DNA of 37,269 nucleotides from the NCBI GenBank assembly GCA_964503275.1, contig CAZCZO010000026.1:1-37269 (forward strand). Reading direction: 5' to 3'. A program made the translations under genes and the position numbers. The stretch is from DASRAP01 sp964503275. GTDB taxonomy: Bacteria > Gemmatimonadota > Gemmatimonadetes > Gemmatimonadales > Gemmatimonadaceae. Position 1 is the first letter of the stretch. The number at the start of each line of letters is the position of its first letter. Below, piece by piece: positions 23,844-34,032 of the stretch. The notes under the pieces were generated by a model. The model saw nothing but the letters and a program-made list of their open reading frames with translations, was not told the DNA's origin and searched no databases.

Positions 23844-24451
23844 GGCGCGGCCCCCACCACATACAGCATGCGCCACAGCGGAAGCCCCGGGAGACCGACA
23901 TCGTAGGGGGCCACGTGCTCGACGCGCAGCACCGAACGGAACAGTGCCTCCCACGCCTCGCGCGGGCGGGGGTAGCGTCCGCGGTCGGCCAATGCGAGCG
24001 CCCGGGCGGCCGATGCCTCCGAGGGCAGGATCAAGTCCAGAATATGGATCCGCCCCGTCGGGGTCGTCAACGCTGCGAGCCGTGTCATCAGGTGGGCGAC
24101 CGTGGCATCGTCGAGATGATGCAGCAGCGAATTCACGAAGATGCAGTCGAAGCGCTCCTCGGGGAACGCGGCGGGATCACTCACATCGGCGACCACGAAG
24201 CGTCCACGGTGACGTCGCTGGGCGGTCGCGATATACGCGGGATTGATGTCCACGCCCACGTAGTCCGCCTCGCGGAACAGCGGCGCATTGGTCCCCGGAC
24301 CACAGCCCACGTCGAGCACGCGACCCACGGTGCGCACATCCACGCGCGCGAGGAACGGCCGCACCTTGGCGTCGCGCACCGGCCGCTGCCAGGCCGCATA
24401 CACCAGCGGCATCTCCAGCGCCCGGTCCACCGCACGACGCAACAAGGTCAT
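23840..24451 (-). CDS. Class I SAM-dependent methyltransferase
   Basis: This 203-residue methyltransferase has motif I VLDVGCGPGTNAPLF (about 45-59), YVGVDINPAYI and FDCIFVNSLLHHLDD. Its start overlaps the stop of the GT39-like gene (ATGA) and its own stop overlaps the start of the GT2 gene (ATGA). This places it firmly inside the five-gene operon. It is not obviously related to the second methyltransferase at the end of the operon, since their lengths and motifs differ. The substrate is unknown; context suggests lipid or glycan modification. Confidence 0.88.
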   Translation of the reverse strand: MTLLRRAVDRALEMPLVYAAWQRPVRDAKVRPFLARVDVRTVGRVLDVGCGPGTNAPLFREADYVGVDINPAYIATAQRRHRGRFVVADVSDPAAFPEERFDCIFVNSLLHHLDDATVAHLMTRLAALTTPTGRIHILDLILPSEASAARALALADRGRYPRPREAWEALFRSVLRVEHVAPYDVGLPGLPLWRMLYVVGAAP

Positions 24452-26247
24452 TGCCAGAACAGGTGGAAGCCGCCGACCTCACGCGCGAACGGGTACCGCG
24501 CCCGCAGCGCGTCCACGTCGCCCGCCGACGGCCGCGCCGAGAACGACGGGGCCGTCTTGAGCACCACCAACGTCGCGCCACTGTGCGCGATGCGCTGCGG
24601 CAGGGGCAGCCTCGCCGTCTCAGCGTCGTCCAGGAAGTCGAACATCGTGCGGGTGTGATTGCGGAGGCCGCTCAGGAAGTACACCTCGGGGGCGTCGGGA
24701 CCGGCCCACAGGCGGCGCCCCGGCGCCAACTCCTCAATGCTACCGAGCAGCGCGTGGTACTGCGAGGCATCCCCGGCGCTCACCCGCAGCCCCCCGCGCG
24801 GGATCGCCAAGGTGACCGTGTCGGCCGCAGGCGCGTAAAAGAAGCCCAAGCGCGCGGAGGTCCCCGGGAGCAGCCGGGTGGCACCGAAGGCGGCGAACAG
24901 CGCGAGCAAGGCGACCAACGGGGCCGGATGCACCGGGCGCGCGCCGCTGCGCATGAGCATCGCGAAGGCGAGCAGCGAGAGCGGCAGCGCGTACAGTGTG
25001 TAGATGGGCGATGCGAAGGGGAATTCCACGAGCAGGATCGCGATCGCGATGCAGGCGAGCAGCAGCCCGCTCTCCGTCCGTGGATCCTGTGCGCCGTCGG
25101 GCGCGCGGTGCGCCATCAGCCACGCCGCCCGGCTCACCAGGAGCAGGGGGAGTCCCCAGGCGGCCATCCACAGGTGCCGATACGCCGCATAGGACCCCGC
25201 AGACTCGACCAGCAGCGCCACGCCCAACGCACCCAGCAGGGCCGCGCTGTACCCCGCGGCGCGCCGGGACGCTGGCAACAGCGCCAAGGCGATGACCCCC
25301 GCCGCGAGCCACTTGTCGGGTGTCGGCGGGGGCACGGAGGCCGAGTCCAAGCGGCGGAACGGTGTGATGAACACGCCGCGCCATGTCTCGTCGAGCGCCC
25401 CCATCGACGCGAGGAACAGGCCCCAGAGTGCCACGGGGAGCGCGACCCCGGCCAGGAACGGACCGAAGGTGCGCAGCAGTGACGCCACGCGCGGCCGCAG
25501 CGGCAGGGCGGCCCGCCACTCGAGCACTAGCAGTCCGCCGGCCAGCACGGCGAGCAGGAGCCAGAGCCGCAGCAGGAACGCCACATGGGCCGCCGCCAGC
25601 GGACGCCACAGCACGGCGAGCACCAGCACGATCCCCGTCGCGACGACGACGAACCCGCCGCGCGATCGCGACGTGGGCCCTTGACGATCCAGCGAACCGT
25701 ACACGAGCGCGAACCCCGCGCCGATCACGAAGGCCAGCCCCGACAGCTTCACGAGGAACGACAGCCCGCCCGCGATGCCCGCCAGCAGCAGCCATCGCGC
25801 CCGCGCGTCCTCGCGCCAACGGAGCAGCGCGTACAGCCCGGCGGTGGCGAGGAACAGGTTGTACCACGACGGGATCGGCGCCGGGTAGTTCGGCACGCTC
25901 CACAGCACGCACACGCTGACCACCGCGCAGGCGGCCCACGCCGGCAGCGCGCGCAGCGCGATGCGATGCAGCAGGGCCACCCAGCCCAGCGCGCTCAGCA
26001 ACAGGGGCCAGCGCAGCGTGGTCGAGGCGATCCCGCCGAGCCGGAACGCCAAGGCGTGCCAGTACGTCAGCAGACCGGTGTAGATCTCGTCGAAGTCGCG
26101 ATGCGGCACCTCGCCGAGCAACACCCGCTCCGCCGCCTGCCCGAGGGCGCCTTCGTCGTGCGCGTACCAACTGCGCAACAACAGCGGCGCGATGATCGCC
26201 GCCGCGAGCAGCACGGACGCCGCCGTCCAGCGGTCGGCGGCCTTCAC
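24448..26247 (-). CDS. GT39-like integral-membrane glycosyltransferase
   Basis: This 599-residue membrane protein has about 11 to 13 hydrophobic segments. The first loop after helix 1 carries SWYAHDEGALGQAAERVLLG, matching the acidic D-E motif of the PMT/ArnT (GT39) superfamily, whose members take a sugar from a polyprenyl-phosphate donor on the periplasmic side. A soluble C-terminal region follows (about 490-599). It starts at GTG 26247, overlapping the hpt stop (GTGA), and ends overlapping the first methyltransferase start. The co-encoded GT2 enzyme would make the donor. The acceptor (protein, lipid A or another glycan) cannot be told. Confidence 0.86.
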   Translation of the reverse strand: MKAADRWTAASVLLAAAIIAPLLLRSWYAHDEGALGQAAERVLLGEVPHRDFDEIYTGLLTYWHALAFRLGGIASTTLRWPLLLSALGWVALLHRIALRALPAWAACAVVSVCVLWSVPNYPAPIPSWYNLFLATAGLYALLRWREDARARWLLLAGIAGGLSFLVKLSGLAFVIGAGFALVYGSLDRQGPTSRSRGGFVVVATGIVLVLAVLWRPLAAAHVAFLLRLWLLLAVLAGGLLVLEWRAALPLRPRVASLLRTFGPFLAGVALPVALWGLFLASMGALDETWRGVFITPFRRLDSASVPPPTPDKWLAAGVIALALLPASRRAAGYSAALLGALGVALLVESAGSYAAYRHLWMAAWGLPLLLVSRAAWLMAHRAPDGAQDPRTESGLLLACIAIAILLVEFPFASPIYTLYALPLSLLAFAMLMRSGARPVHPAPLVALLALFAAFGATRLLPGTSARLGFFYAPAADTVTLAIPRGGLRVSAGDASQYHALLGSIEELAPGRRLWAGPDAPEVYFLSGLRNHTRTMFDFLDDAETARLPLPQRIAHSGATLVVLKTAPSFSARPSAGDVDALRARYPFAREVGGFHLFWQ

Positions 26248-26759
26248 AAGCAGCCGATGTACGGCAGGTGGCGATACGCCTCCGCGTGGTCCAAGCCGTA
26301 GCCCACGACGAAATCGTTCGGGATGTCGAAGCCCACGAAGCGCACGCTCGGCGTGCGCGGGACGGCGATGCGCTTGTGCAGCAAGGTGCAGACCTCGAGC
26401 GAGCGAGGCGAGTCGCGCCGCAACAGCGGGATCAGCTGCTGCAGCGTGCGGCCCGAGTCCACGACATCCTCGACCAGCAGCACATGGTAGCCCAGCACGG
26501 ACACCGATGGCGTGTAGGTCAGCGTGACCGCGCCGCTGGACACCGTGCCGCTGCCGTAACTGGAGGTCCCCAGGAAGTCCACGTGCAACGGGCGGTCGAT
26601 GGCCCGCACCAAGTCAGCCAGGAAGATGAAGCTGCCCTTGAGCGTGCCGAGCAGCAGAAGATCGCCGGTCGGGTACGCCGCGCTGATCTCCTGCCCGAGC
26701 TCGCGCACGCGGGCCGCGATGGTCGCGGCGCTGAGCAGCACTCGGGGGGACTGGAGCAC
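26244..26759 (-). CDS. hpt: Hypoxanthine phosphoribosyltransferase
   Basis: Purine salvage enzyme of 171 residues, normal for bacterial HPRT, that makes IMP or GMP from hypoxanthine or guanine and PRPP. The PRPP motif VLLVEDVVDSGRTL lies at about 93-106 with E97/D98. The LKGSF loop (about 40-44), SSYGSGT (about 66-72) and FVGFDIPNDFVVGYGLD near the C-terminus complete the active site. It starts with GTG and is first in an operon with membrane glycosyltransferases. The four-base overlap with the next gene makes co-translation likely. It is divergent from the S9 peptidase across 153 bases. The association with glycan genes looks incidental or positional. Confidence 0.95.
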   Translation of the reverse strand: MLQSPRVLLSAATIAARVRELGQEISAAYPTGDLLLLGTLKGSFIFLADLVRAIDRPLHVDFLGTSSYGSGTVSSGAVTLTYTPSVSVLGYHVLLVEDVVDSGRTLQQLIPLLRRDSPRSLEVCTLLHKRIAVPRTPSVRFVGFDIPNDFVVGYGLDHAEAYRHLPYIGCL

Positions 26760-26912
26760 CCCCTAAGGGTGACACCGCCACCCGGCGGACGCCAGAGGGG
26801 AGCGCCGGCGCCGGAGGCCTGCTGCGGGACGTGAGGGTGCCGGACGCCGCGCGCCGCTCTGAACGCTTCGCCCCCGCGGTACGTTCTCGGACATCCCACA
26901 CGGAGCTCCGCT

Positions 26913-29828
26913 ATGCCACTGCCGTTCCGCCGCCCCCTGCTCGCGCTCGTTCTCTCCTGCCTTCCGCTCGCCGCGCTCCTCGCGCAGCCGGCGGCCGGCA
27001 AAAAGGTCCTCAACCTCGAGGACTACGGCCGATGGCAGCGCATCAGCGCACAGGCCATCTCGGCCGATGGGGCCTGGATGACCTACACGCTCACGCCCAA
27101 CGAAGGGGGCGAGCCCTCCCTGCGCATCAAGCCGACCGCCGGTGGCGCCGAGACGGTGATCGCGCTCGGCGGTGGTGGGGCCGGCGGTCGTGGTGGTGGC
27201 GGAGGCCGCGGTGGGGCGGGCGGTGGCGGCGGTGCGTCACCGACCTTCTCGGACGACAGCAAGTGGATCTTCTACACGGTGCAGCCCTCGGCGGCGCGCG
27301 GTGGCGCGGGCGGTGGTGGACGTGGCGCCCCGCAGTCCCCCACCACGCCCCCGGGTGGCCGCGGGGCCACGCCGCAGGCAGCCCCGGCCGCGCCGGCCAC
27401 GGCACGCCTCGAACTCCGCAGCCTCGCGACGGGCGCGGTGACCAGCTTCACCGGCGTCGCCTCGGCGAGCTTCTCGCCTTCCTCGCGTTACCTCGTGCTG
27501 CGACTTGCGCGGCCCGCGGGAGCGCCGGCCGGCTCCAGCGGGGCCGACCTCGTGCTGCATGATCTCGCCGCCGGCACCGCGCGCAACATCGGCAACGTGG
27601 GGCAGTTCCAGTTCAATGCCGCCGGCAGTCTGTTGGCGTATACCGTCGATGCGACCGAACGACTGGGCAACGGCGTCTTCGTGCTCGATCCCGCCACCGG
27701 CGCGACGCGCACGCTGGCCTCAGCCGCCGCCGACTTCGACGGCCTGCAGTGGCACACGAACGGCAGCGCCCTGCTGGCCCTCGCCGGCAGCAAGCCCGAC
27801 CGCATGAAGCACCGCGTCAACACGCTGCATGCCTGGACGGGGATCGCCGCGACGGGCACGCCCAAGCCCTTCGTCTTCGATCCCGCGAAGGCCGCGAACG
27901 TGCCGGCCGGCTACGTCGTGAGTGAGTACAGTGCGCCGCGCTGGAGCAGCGACGCCTCGAGGATCTTCATCGGCATCAAGGAACAGGAGCCCGAGATCGC
28001 CGCCGCGGACTCCAACAAGGCCAACGTCGATGTGTGGCACTACAAGGACCAGTCGCCGCAGTCGGTGCAGACGGTGCAGGTGCAGCAGCTGCGTCGCGCG
28101 ACCTTCCCGGCTGTGGTGACCGTCGCCACCGGGGCCTTCGTGCAGCTGGGCAACGACGCCATGCGCACCGTCGCCGTGGCGAACAACGGTGCGGTGGGCA
28201 TCGGCCGCGACGACGCCGCGTATCGGGGCGAGATCGCGTGGGGGGCGAGCCGCGCCGACCTGTACAAGGTCGACGTCGCCACCGGCGCACGCACCTTGAT
28301 CGAGCGTTCGGTGTCCCGGGCCTACGGCACCTCGCCGGACTCGCGCTGGTTCCTGTACGCCCTGGGCAAGGAGGCCAAGGCCTTCGATCTCGTGCGCGGC
28401 ACCAGTGTGACGCTCGACGCCAGCGGCACTCCGCTGCGCTCGTACATCAACGAGGACGATGACCACGCCTACGAGCTCCCGCTCTGGGGCGTGGGCGGTT
28501 GGACCCGCGACGGGCGCGCCGTGCTGCTCTACGACAAGTTCGACGTGTGGTCGGTGCCGCTCGACGGCAGCAAGGCGACCAATCTCACGCAGGGGGTGGG
28601 GCGGCGCGACAACATCCAGTTCCGCATCACGCGCTTCGGCGGTGGCGGTGGCGGCGGCGGCCGTGGCGGCGGTGGTGGCGCCGCGGCCGGCGATTCCGCC
28701 GGGATCGACATGACCAAGCCGATCACGCTCTCGGCCTACGGCACGCGCTCCAAGAAGAACGGCTACTGGACGGTGACGGCCGGTGCCGCGCCCACGCCGA
28801 TCATCTGGCAGGACAAGAATGTCGGCGGGATCGTCAAGGCCGAGAAGGCCGACCGCATGCTGTTCACGCAGCAGACCTACAACGAGTACCCCGACCTGTG
28901 GGTGACCAACGCGACCTTCACCGCGCCGCAGCGGATGACCGACGCGAACCCCATCCTCAGCGAGTACGCCTGGCCGGCGGGCAAGGTGCTGGTGGACTAC
29001 ACCAACTCCAAGGGGCAGGCCCTGCAGGGCACCCTGCTGCTCCCCGCGGGCTATGAGCAGGGCAAGCGGTACCCCATGCTCGTCAGCTTCTACGAGATCG
29101 TCTCGAACACGCACCACAACTTCTCGCAGCCCGGCTACAGCAACAGCCCGCAGCACTCGACCTACGCCAGCAACGGGTACCTCGTGTTCCAGCCCGACAT
29201 GGTCTACGAGATCGGCCGTCCGGGCAGCTCTGCGCTCGACAACATGGAGGCGGCGGTCAAGAAGGTGATCGAGCTGGGCTACGCCGACCCGGCGCGCATC
29301 GGGCTGCACGGTCACAGCTGGAGCGGCTATCAGTCGGCGTTCATCCTCACGCAGTCCACGTTGTTCGCGGCCGTCGTGAGCGGGGCGCCGCCGACCAACC
29401 TGCTCTCGTTCTACAACACGCTGTACAAGAGCACGGGCACGGTGCAGCAGGGCATCACGACGGTCGGGCAAGTGCGCATGGGGCGCGATGTCACGCCCTT
29501 CAACAACACCCAGCTCTACATCGACCAGTCGCCGATCTTCCATGTCGACAAGATCCAGGCCCCGTTCATGATCCTGCACGGGACGGACGACGGGGCGGTG
29601 GACTACGTCGAGGGCCTGCAGTTCTTCAACGCGGCGCGGGCGGCGGGCAAGCGGGGCATCCTGCTGTCGTACCCGGGTGAGGCGCACAACCTCACCAACC
29701 GCGACAACCAGAAGGACTTCACCACGCGCATGAAGCAGTTCTTCGACCACTACCTCAAGGGCGAGCCGGCCCCGCAGTGGCTCAGCGAGGGGCTCCCCCA
29801 GGTCCGGAAGGGCGGCCCCATCAAGTAG
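26913..29828 (+). CDS. Secreted S9 (prolyl oligopeptidase-like) serine peptidase with Gly-rich inserts
   Basis: This 971-residue exported peptidase has a signal peptide (about 1-25, ending L-L-A-Q) and a GGAG-like ribosome site upstream. A beta-propeller-like N-terminal part (about 35-690) is followed by an alpha/beta hydrolase domain. The catalytic triad is visible: Ser802 in GHSWSGY, Asp893 in HGTDDGAV and His925 in GEAHNL. Three low-complexity Gly-rich insertions break the propeller, at about 86-107, 130-152 and 576-592. They probably form flexible surface loops. Such enzymes degrade peptides in the periplasm or outside the cell. The insertions are unlike the compact family average. Confidence 0.92.
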   Translation: MPLPFRRPLLALVLSCLPLAALLAQPAAGKKVLNLEDYGRWQRISAQAISADGAWMTYTLTPNEGGEPSLRIKPTAGGAETVIALGGGGAGGRGGGGGRGGAGGGGGASPTFSDDSKWIFYTVQPSAARGGAGGGGRGAPQSPTTPPGGRGATPQAAPAAPATARLELRSLATGAVTSFTGVASASFSPSSRYLVLRLARPAGAPAGSSGADLVLHDLAAGTARNIGNVGQFQFNAAGSLLAYTVDATERLGNGVFVLDPATGATRTLASAAADFDGLQWHTNGSALLALAGSKPDRMKHRVNTLHAWTGIAATGTPKPFVFDPAKAANVPAGYVVSEYSAPRWSSDASRIFIGIKEQEPEIAAADSNKANVDVWHYKDQSPQSVQTVQVQQLRRATFPAVVTVATGAFVQLGNDAMRTVAVANNGAVGIGRDDAAYRGEIAWGASRADLYKVDVATGARTLIERSVSRAYGTSPDSRWFLYALGKEAKAFDLVRGTSVTLDASGTPLRSYINEDDDHAYELPLWGVGGWTRDGRAVLLYDKFDVWSVPLDGSKATNLTQGVGRRDNIQFRITRFGGGGGGGGRGGGGGAAAGDSAGIDMTKPITLSAYGTRSKKNGYWTVTAGAAPTPIIWQDKNVGGIVKAEKADRMLFTQQTYNEYPDLWVTNATFTAPQRMTDANPILSEYAWPAGKVLVDYTNSKGQALQGTLLLPAGYEQGKRYPMLVSFYEIVSNTHHNFSQPGYSNSPQHSTYASNGYLVFQPDMVYEIGRPGSSALDNMEAAVKKVIELGYADPARIGLHGHSWSGYQSAFILTQSTLFAAVVSGAPPTNLLSFYNTLYKSTGTVQQGITTVGQVRMGRDVTPFNNTQLYIDQSPIFHVDKIQAPFMILHGTDDGAVDYVEGLQFFNAARAAGKRGILLSYPGEAHNLTNRDNQKDFTTRMKQFFDHYLKGEPAPQWLSEGLPQVRKGGPIK

Positions 29829-29855
29829 CTCACGGCTGTATATTTCACCGTATAG

Positions 29856-29889
29856 GCGTGGCGGTCGCGATCGGTCGCGGCCGCCACGC
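29856..29889 (+). terminator. Strong hairpin between the S9 peptidase and cyclophilin genes
   Basis: Arms at 29856-29870 and 29875-29889 pair over 15 positions with one G-U, closing a TCGG tetraloop. It lies 27 bases after the S9 peptidase stop. Only a short CGTTTCG follows, so it is a partial match to a Rho-independent terminator. It could instead be a leader structure of the next gene, since two AT-rich -10-like hexamers (29839-29844, 29851-29856) precede it. Confidence 0.55.
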
Positions 29890-29918
29890 GCGTTTCGAGA
29901 CCCTCTGCTCCGCCTCCC

Positions 29919-30578
29919 GTGCGCCTGCTCTCGCTGCTCTTCCTCGCTGCCACCACCGTCGCCTGCGGCGCCGACTCTGCCGGCAAGGGCCCCCGCCGCC
30001 CGGCCGAGGCCTTGGTCTCGGTCGACGAGAACACGCTGTTCGCGGCGGCACCGGACTCCTTCACGGTGACCTTCGAGACCTCACAGGGCAGTTTCGACGT
30101 CCTGGTGCGCCGCGTGTGGTCGCCGCGCGGGGCGACGCGGCTGCACTTCCTGACCAAGCACGATTACTTCGGCGGCGGACGCTTCTTCCGCGTGGTGCCG
30201 GGCTTCGTCGCGCAGTTCGGACTCTCGGGGATCCCGTCGCTCGACCAAGCCTGGGAGCGGCGTGCCTTCGAGGATGATCCCCCGGTGGTGCCCAACCGCC
30301 GTGGCACCGTGGTCTTCGCCAATGCGGGGCCCAACACCCGCTCCATCCAGCTGTTCATCAACCTCGTGGACAACCCCAGCCTCGACATGATGGGCTTCGC
30401 GCCCGTCGGCGAGATCGTGCGCGGCCTCGACGTGATCGACCGCCTCTACAGCGGCTACGGGGAGGGCGTGCCCTACGGCAGCGGCCCGGACCAATTGCGG
30501 ATCGTGCAGGAGGGCAACGCCTATCTTGAGGCGTCGTTCCCCAAGCTCGACAGCATCGTCCGCACCACCGTTCGCTGA
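29919..30578 (+). CDS. Cyclophilin-type peptidyl-prolyl isomerase lipoprotein
   Basis: Protein of 219 residues from GTG 29919, with a signal segment ending T-T-V-A-C (Cys16 as lipid site). The cyclophilin domain (about 48-205) has FFRVVPGFVAQFG with R91, F96 and Q99 at the positions of the active-site Arg55, Phe60 and Gln63 of human CypA, and SIQLFINLVDNPSLD for the FFI strand. It should isomerise proline bonds during envelope protein folding. The window thus holds two PPIases of different families, both lipoproteins. The luciferase-like gene begins 8 bases after its stop. Confidence 0.9.
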   Translation: MRLLSLLFLAATTVACGADSAGKGPRRPAEALVSVDENTLFAAAPDSFTVTFETSQGSFDVLVRRVWSPRGATRLHFLTKHDYFGGGRFFRVVPGFVAQFGLSGIPSLDQAWERRAFEDDPPVVPNRRGTVVFANAGPNTRSIQLFINLVDNPSLDMMGFAPVGEIVRGLDVIDRLYSGYGEGVPYGSGPDQLRIVQEGNAYLEASFPKLDSIVRTTVR

Positions 30579-30586
30579 CGCCGCCC

Positions 30587-31612
30587 GTGCCCCTCGCGTT
30601 CGGACTCTGCACCTTCGGCGACATCACGGCGCAGCCGGACGGTCGGCTCAAGTCGCATGCGCAGGTCCTGCGCGAGGTCGTCGAGGAAGCGGTCGTCGCC
30701 GATGCCAGCGGGGTGGACGTCTTCGGCGCCGGTGAGCATCACCGCGACGACTTCGCGATCTCGGCGCCCGAGGTGCTGCTCGCGGCCATCGCGGCCCGCA
30801 CCACCCGCCTCCGCCTCACCTCGGCGGTCACCGTGCTCAGCTCGGACGACCCGGTGCGCGTGTATCAGCGCTTCGCCACGCTCGACGCCGTCTCGGCGGG
30901 TCGTGCCGAGGTGATCCTCGGGCGCGGGAGCTTCACCGAGTCCTTCCCGCTGTTCGGCTACGACCTCGACCAGTACCACGTGCTGTTCAGCGAGAAGCTC
31001 GAGTTGTTCACGCGTCTGCGGCACGAAGGCGCCGTGAGCTGGCAGGGCAGCACGCGCGCAGCCTTGGTCGAGCAGCAGGTGTTCCCCACCGCCGAGCAGC
31101 GACCGATCCCCACGTGGATCGGTGTGGGCGGGAGCCCCGAGTCGGTCGCGCGGGCCGCGCACTACGGCTTGCCGCTGATGCTCGCGATCATCGGTGGTCC
31201 TTCGGCGCGCTTCCGGCCCTACGTGGACCTCTACCACCGCTTGTTGCGGGAGCGCGACATGGCGCCGCTGCCGGTGGGCGTGCACTCGCCCGGGCACATC
31301 GCCGAGTCCGATGCGAGCGCCCGCGCCGAGTTCTTCCCGGCGTTCAAGGCCATGCACGACCGCATCGGTGCCGAGCGGGGCTGGCCGCCGCTGACCTTCC
31401 GCCAGTTCGAGGGCGAGGTGGAGAAGGGGGCGATCTACTGTGGTGCGCCCGACACGGTCGCCCGAAAGCTCGCGGCCACGGTGCAGGCCCTGGGCCTTGA
31501 GCGCTTCGACCTCAAGTACAGCGCGGGGACGCTCGCCCACGACACCATGTTGCGGAGCATCTCGCTGTTCGGGCGCGAGGTGATCCCCCGCGTGCGGGCG
31601 CTGTTGGGCTGA
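30587..31612 (+). CDS. LLM-class flavin-dependent oxidoreductase
   Basis: Luciferase-like TIM-barrel monooxygenase of 341 residues starting with GTG 30587. Family features include FGLCTFGDIT at strand 1, VDVFGAGEHH with the double His, RTTRLRLTSAVTVLSSDDP, RAEVILGRGSF and IPTWIGVGGSPESVARA, which contact the FMN phosphate. It probably uses reduced FMN or F420 to oxidise an unknown small molecule. It is coupled closely to the cyclophilin gene and convergent with the hybrid kinase, with a 4-base gap. Confidence 0.9.
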   Translation: MPLAFGLCTFGDITAQPDGRLKSHAQVLREVVEEAVVADASGVDVFGAGEHHRDDFAISAPEVLLAAIAARTTRLRLTSAVTVLSSDDPVRVYQRFATLDAVSAGRAEVILGRGSFTESFPLFGYDLDQYHVLFSEKLELFTRLRHEGAVSWQGSTRAALVEQQVFPTAEQRPIPTWIGVGGSPESVARAAHYGLPLMLAIIGGPSARFRPYVDLYHRLLRERDMAPLPVGVHSPGHIAESDASARAEFFPAFKAMHDRIGAERGWPPLTFRQFEGEVEKGAIYCGAPDTVARKLAATVQALGLERFDLKYSAGTLAHDTMLRSISLFGREVIPRVRALLG

Positions 31613-31616
31613 GCGC

Positions 31617-33747
<2,131 letters not shown>

Positions 33748-33755
<8 letters not shown>

Positions 33756-34032
33756 CGAGGTCCAGCGCGCGGGCGAGCGCGGCCTCGGCGGCGAGGTTGC
33801 CGACCACGCGGCGCGTGGGCGCCGGCTGTACCCGGACCAAGGTCGGCGTGAGGACCACGCGGTCCTCCAACGCCTTGGCCGGTGCGCGCAGGACGTCGAT
33901 CACCTCGATCACGGGCGGGACGCTGCAGTGCTGGGCACAGAATGCCTGCAGGCGCTGCATCGCCATCTGCGAATTGGGAGAGTCGCCGGCGATGTACAGC
34001 CGGAGGTGCAACGCGGCGGGGCGGGGACTCAC
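33748..34032 (-). CDS. kaiB: KaiB family protein
   Basis: This 94-residue protein starts with GTG and matches KaiB throughout: LRLYIAGDSPNSQMAMQRL (about 10-28), VIEVIDVLRAPAKALEDRV and LTPTLVRVQPAPTRRVVGNL (about 61-80). The thioredoxin-like first half and the TPTL-x-x-V-x-P-x-P-x-R-R segment, which changes fold when KaiB binds KaiC in cyanobacteria, are both present. Its start overlaps the kaiC stop by four bases (GTGA), so the stoichiometry is probably set by translational coupling. Whether it switches fold here is unknown. No kaiA is encoded in the window. Confidence 0.94.

Noticed and set aside
22891..23901. Upstream extension of the last methyltransferase frame through the GT2 gene
   Set aside because: It overlaps the complete GT2 enzyme and is Arg/Ala/Gly-rich without motifs. 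The ATG at 22890 gives a normal methyltransferase.
27720..29750. 676-codon open frame on the - strand opposite the S9 peptidase
   Set aside because: No domain, and a composition typical of antisense GC-rich DNA. The peptidase triad is unambiguous on the + strand.
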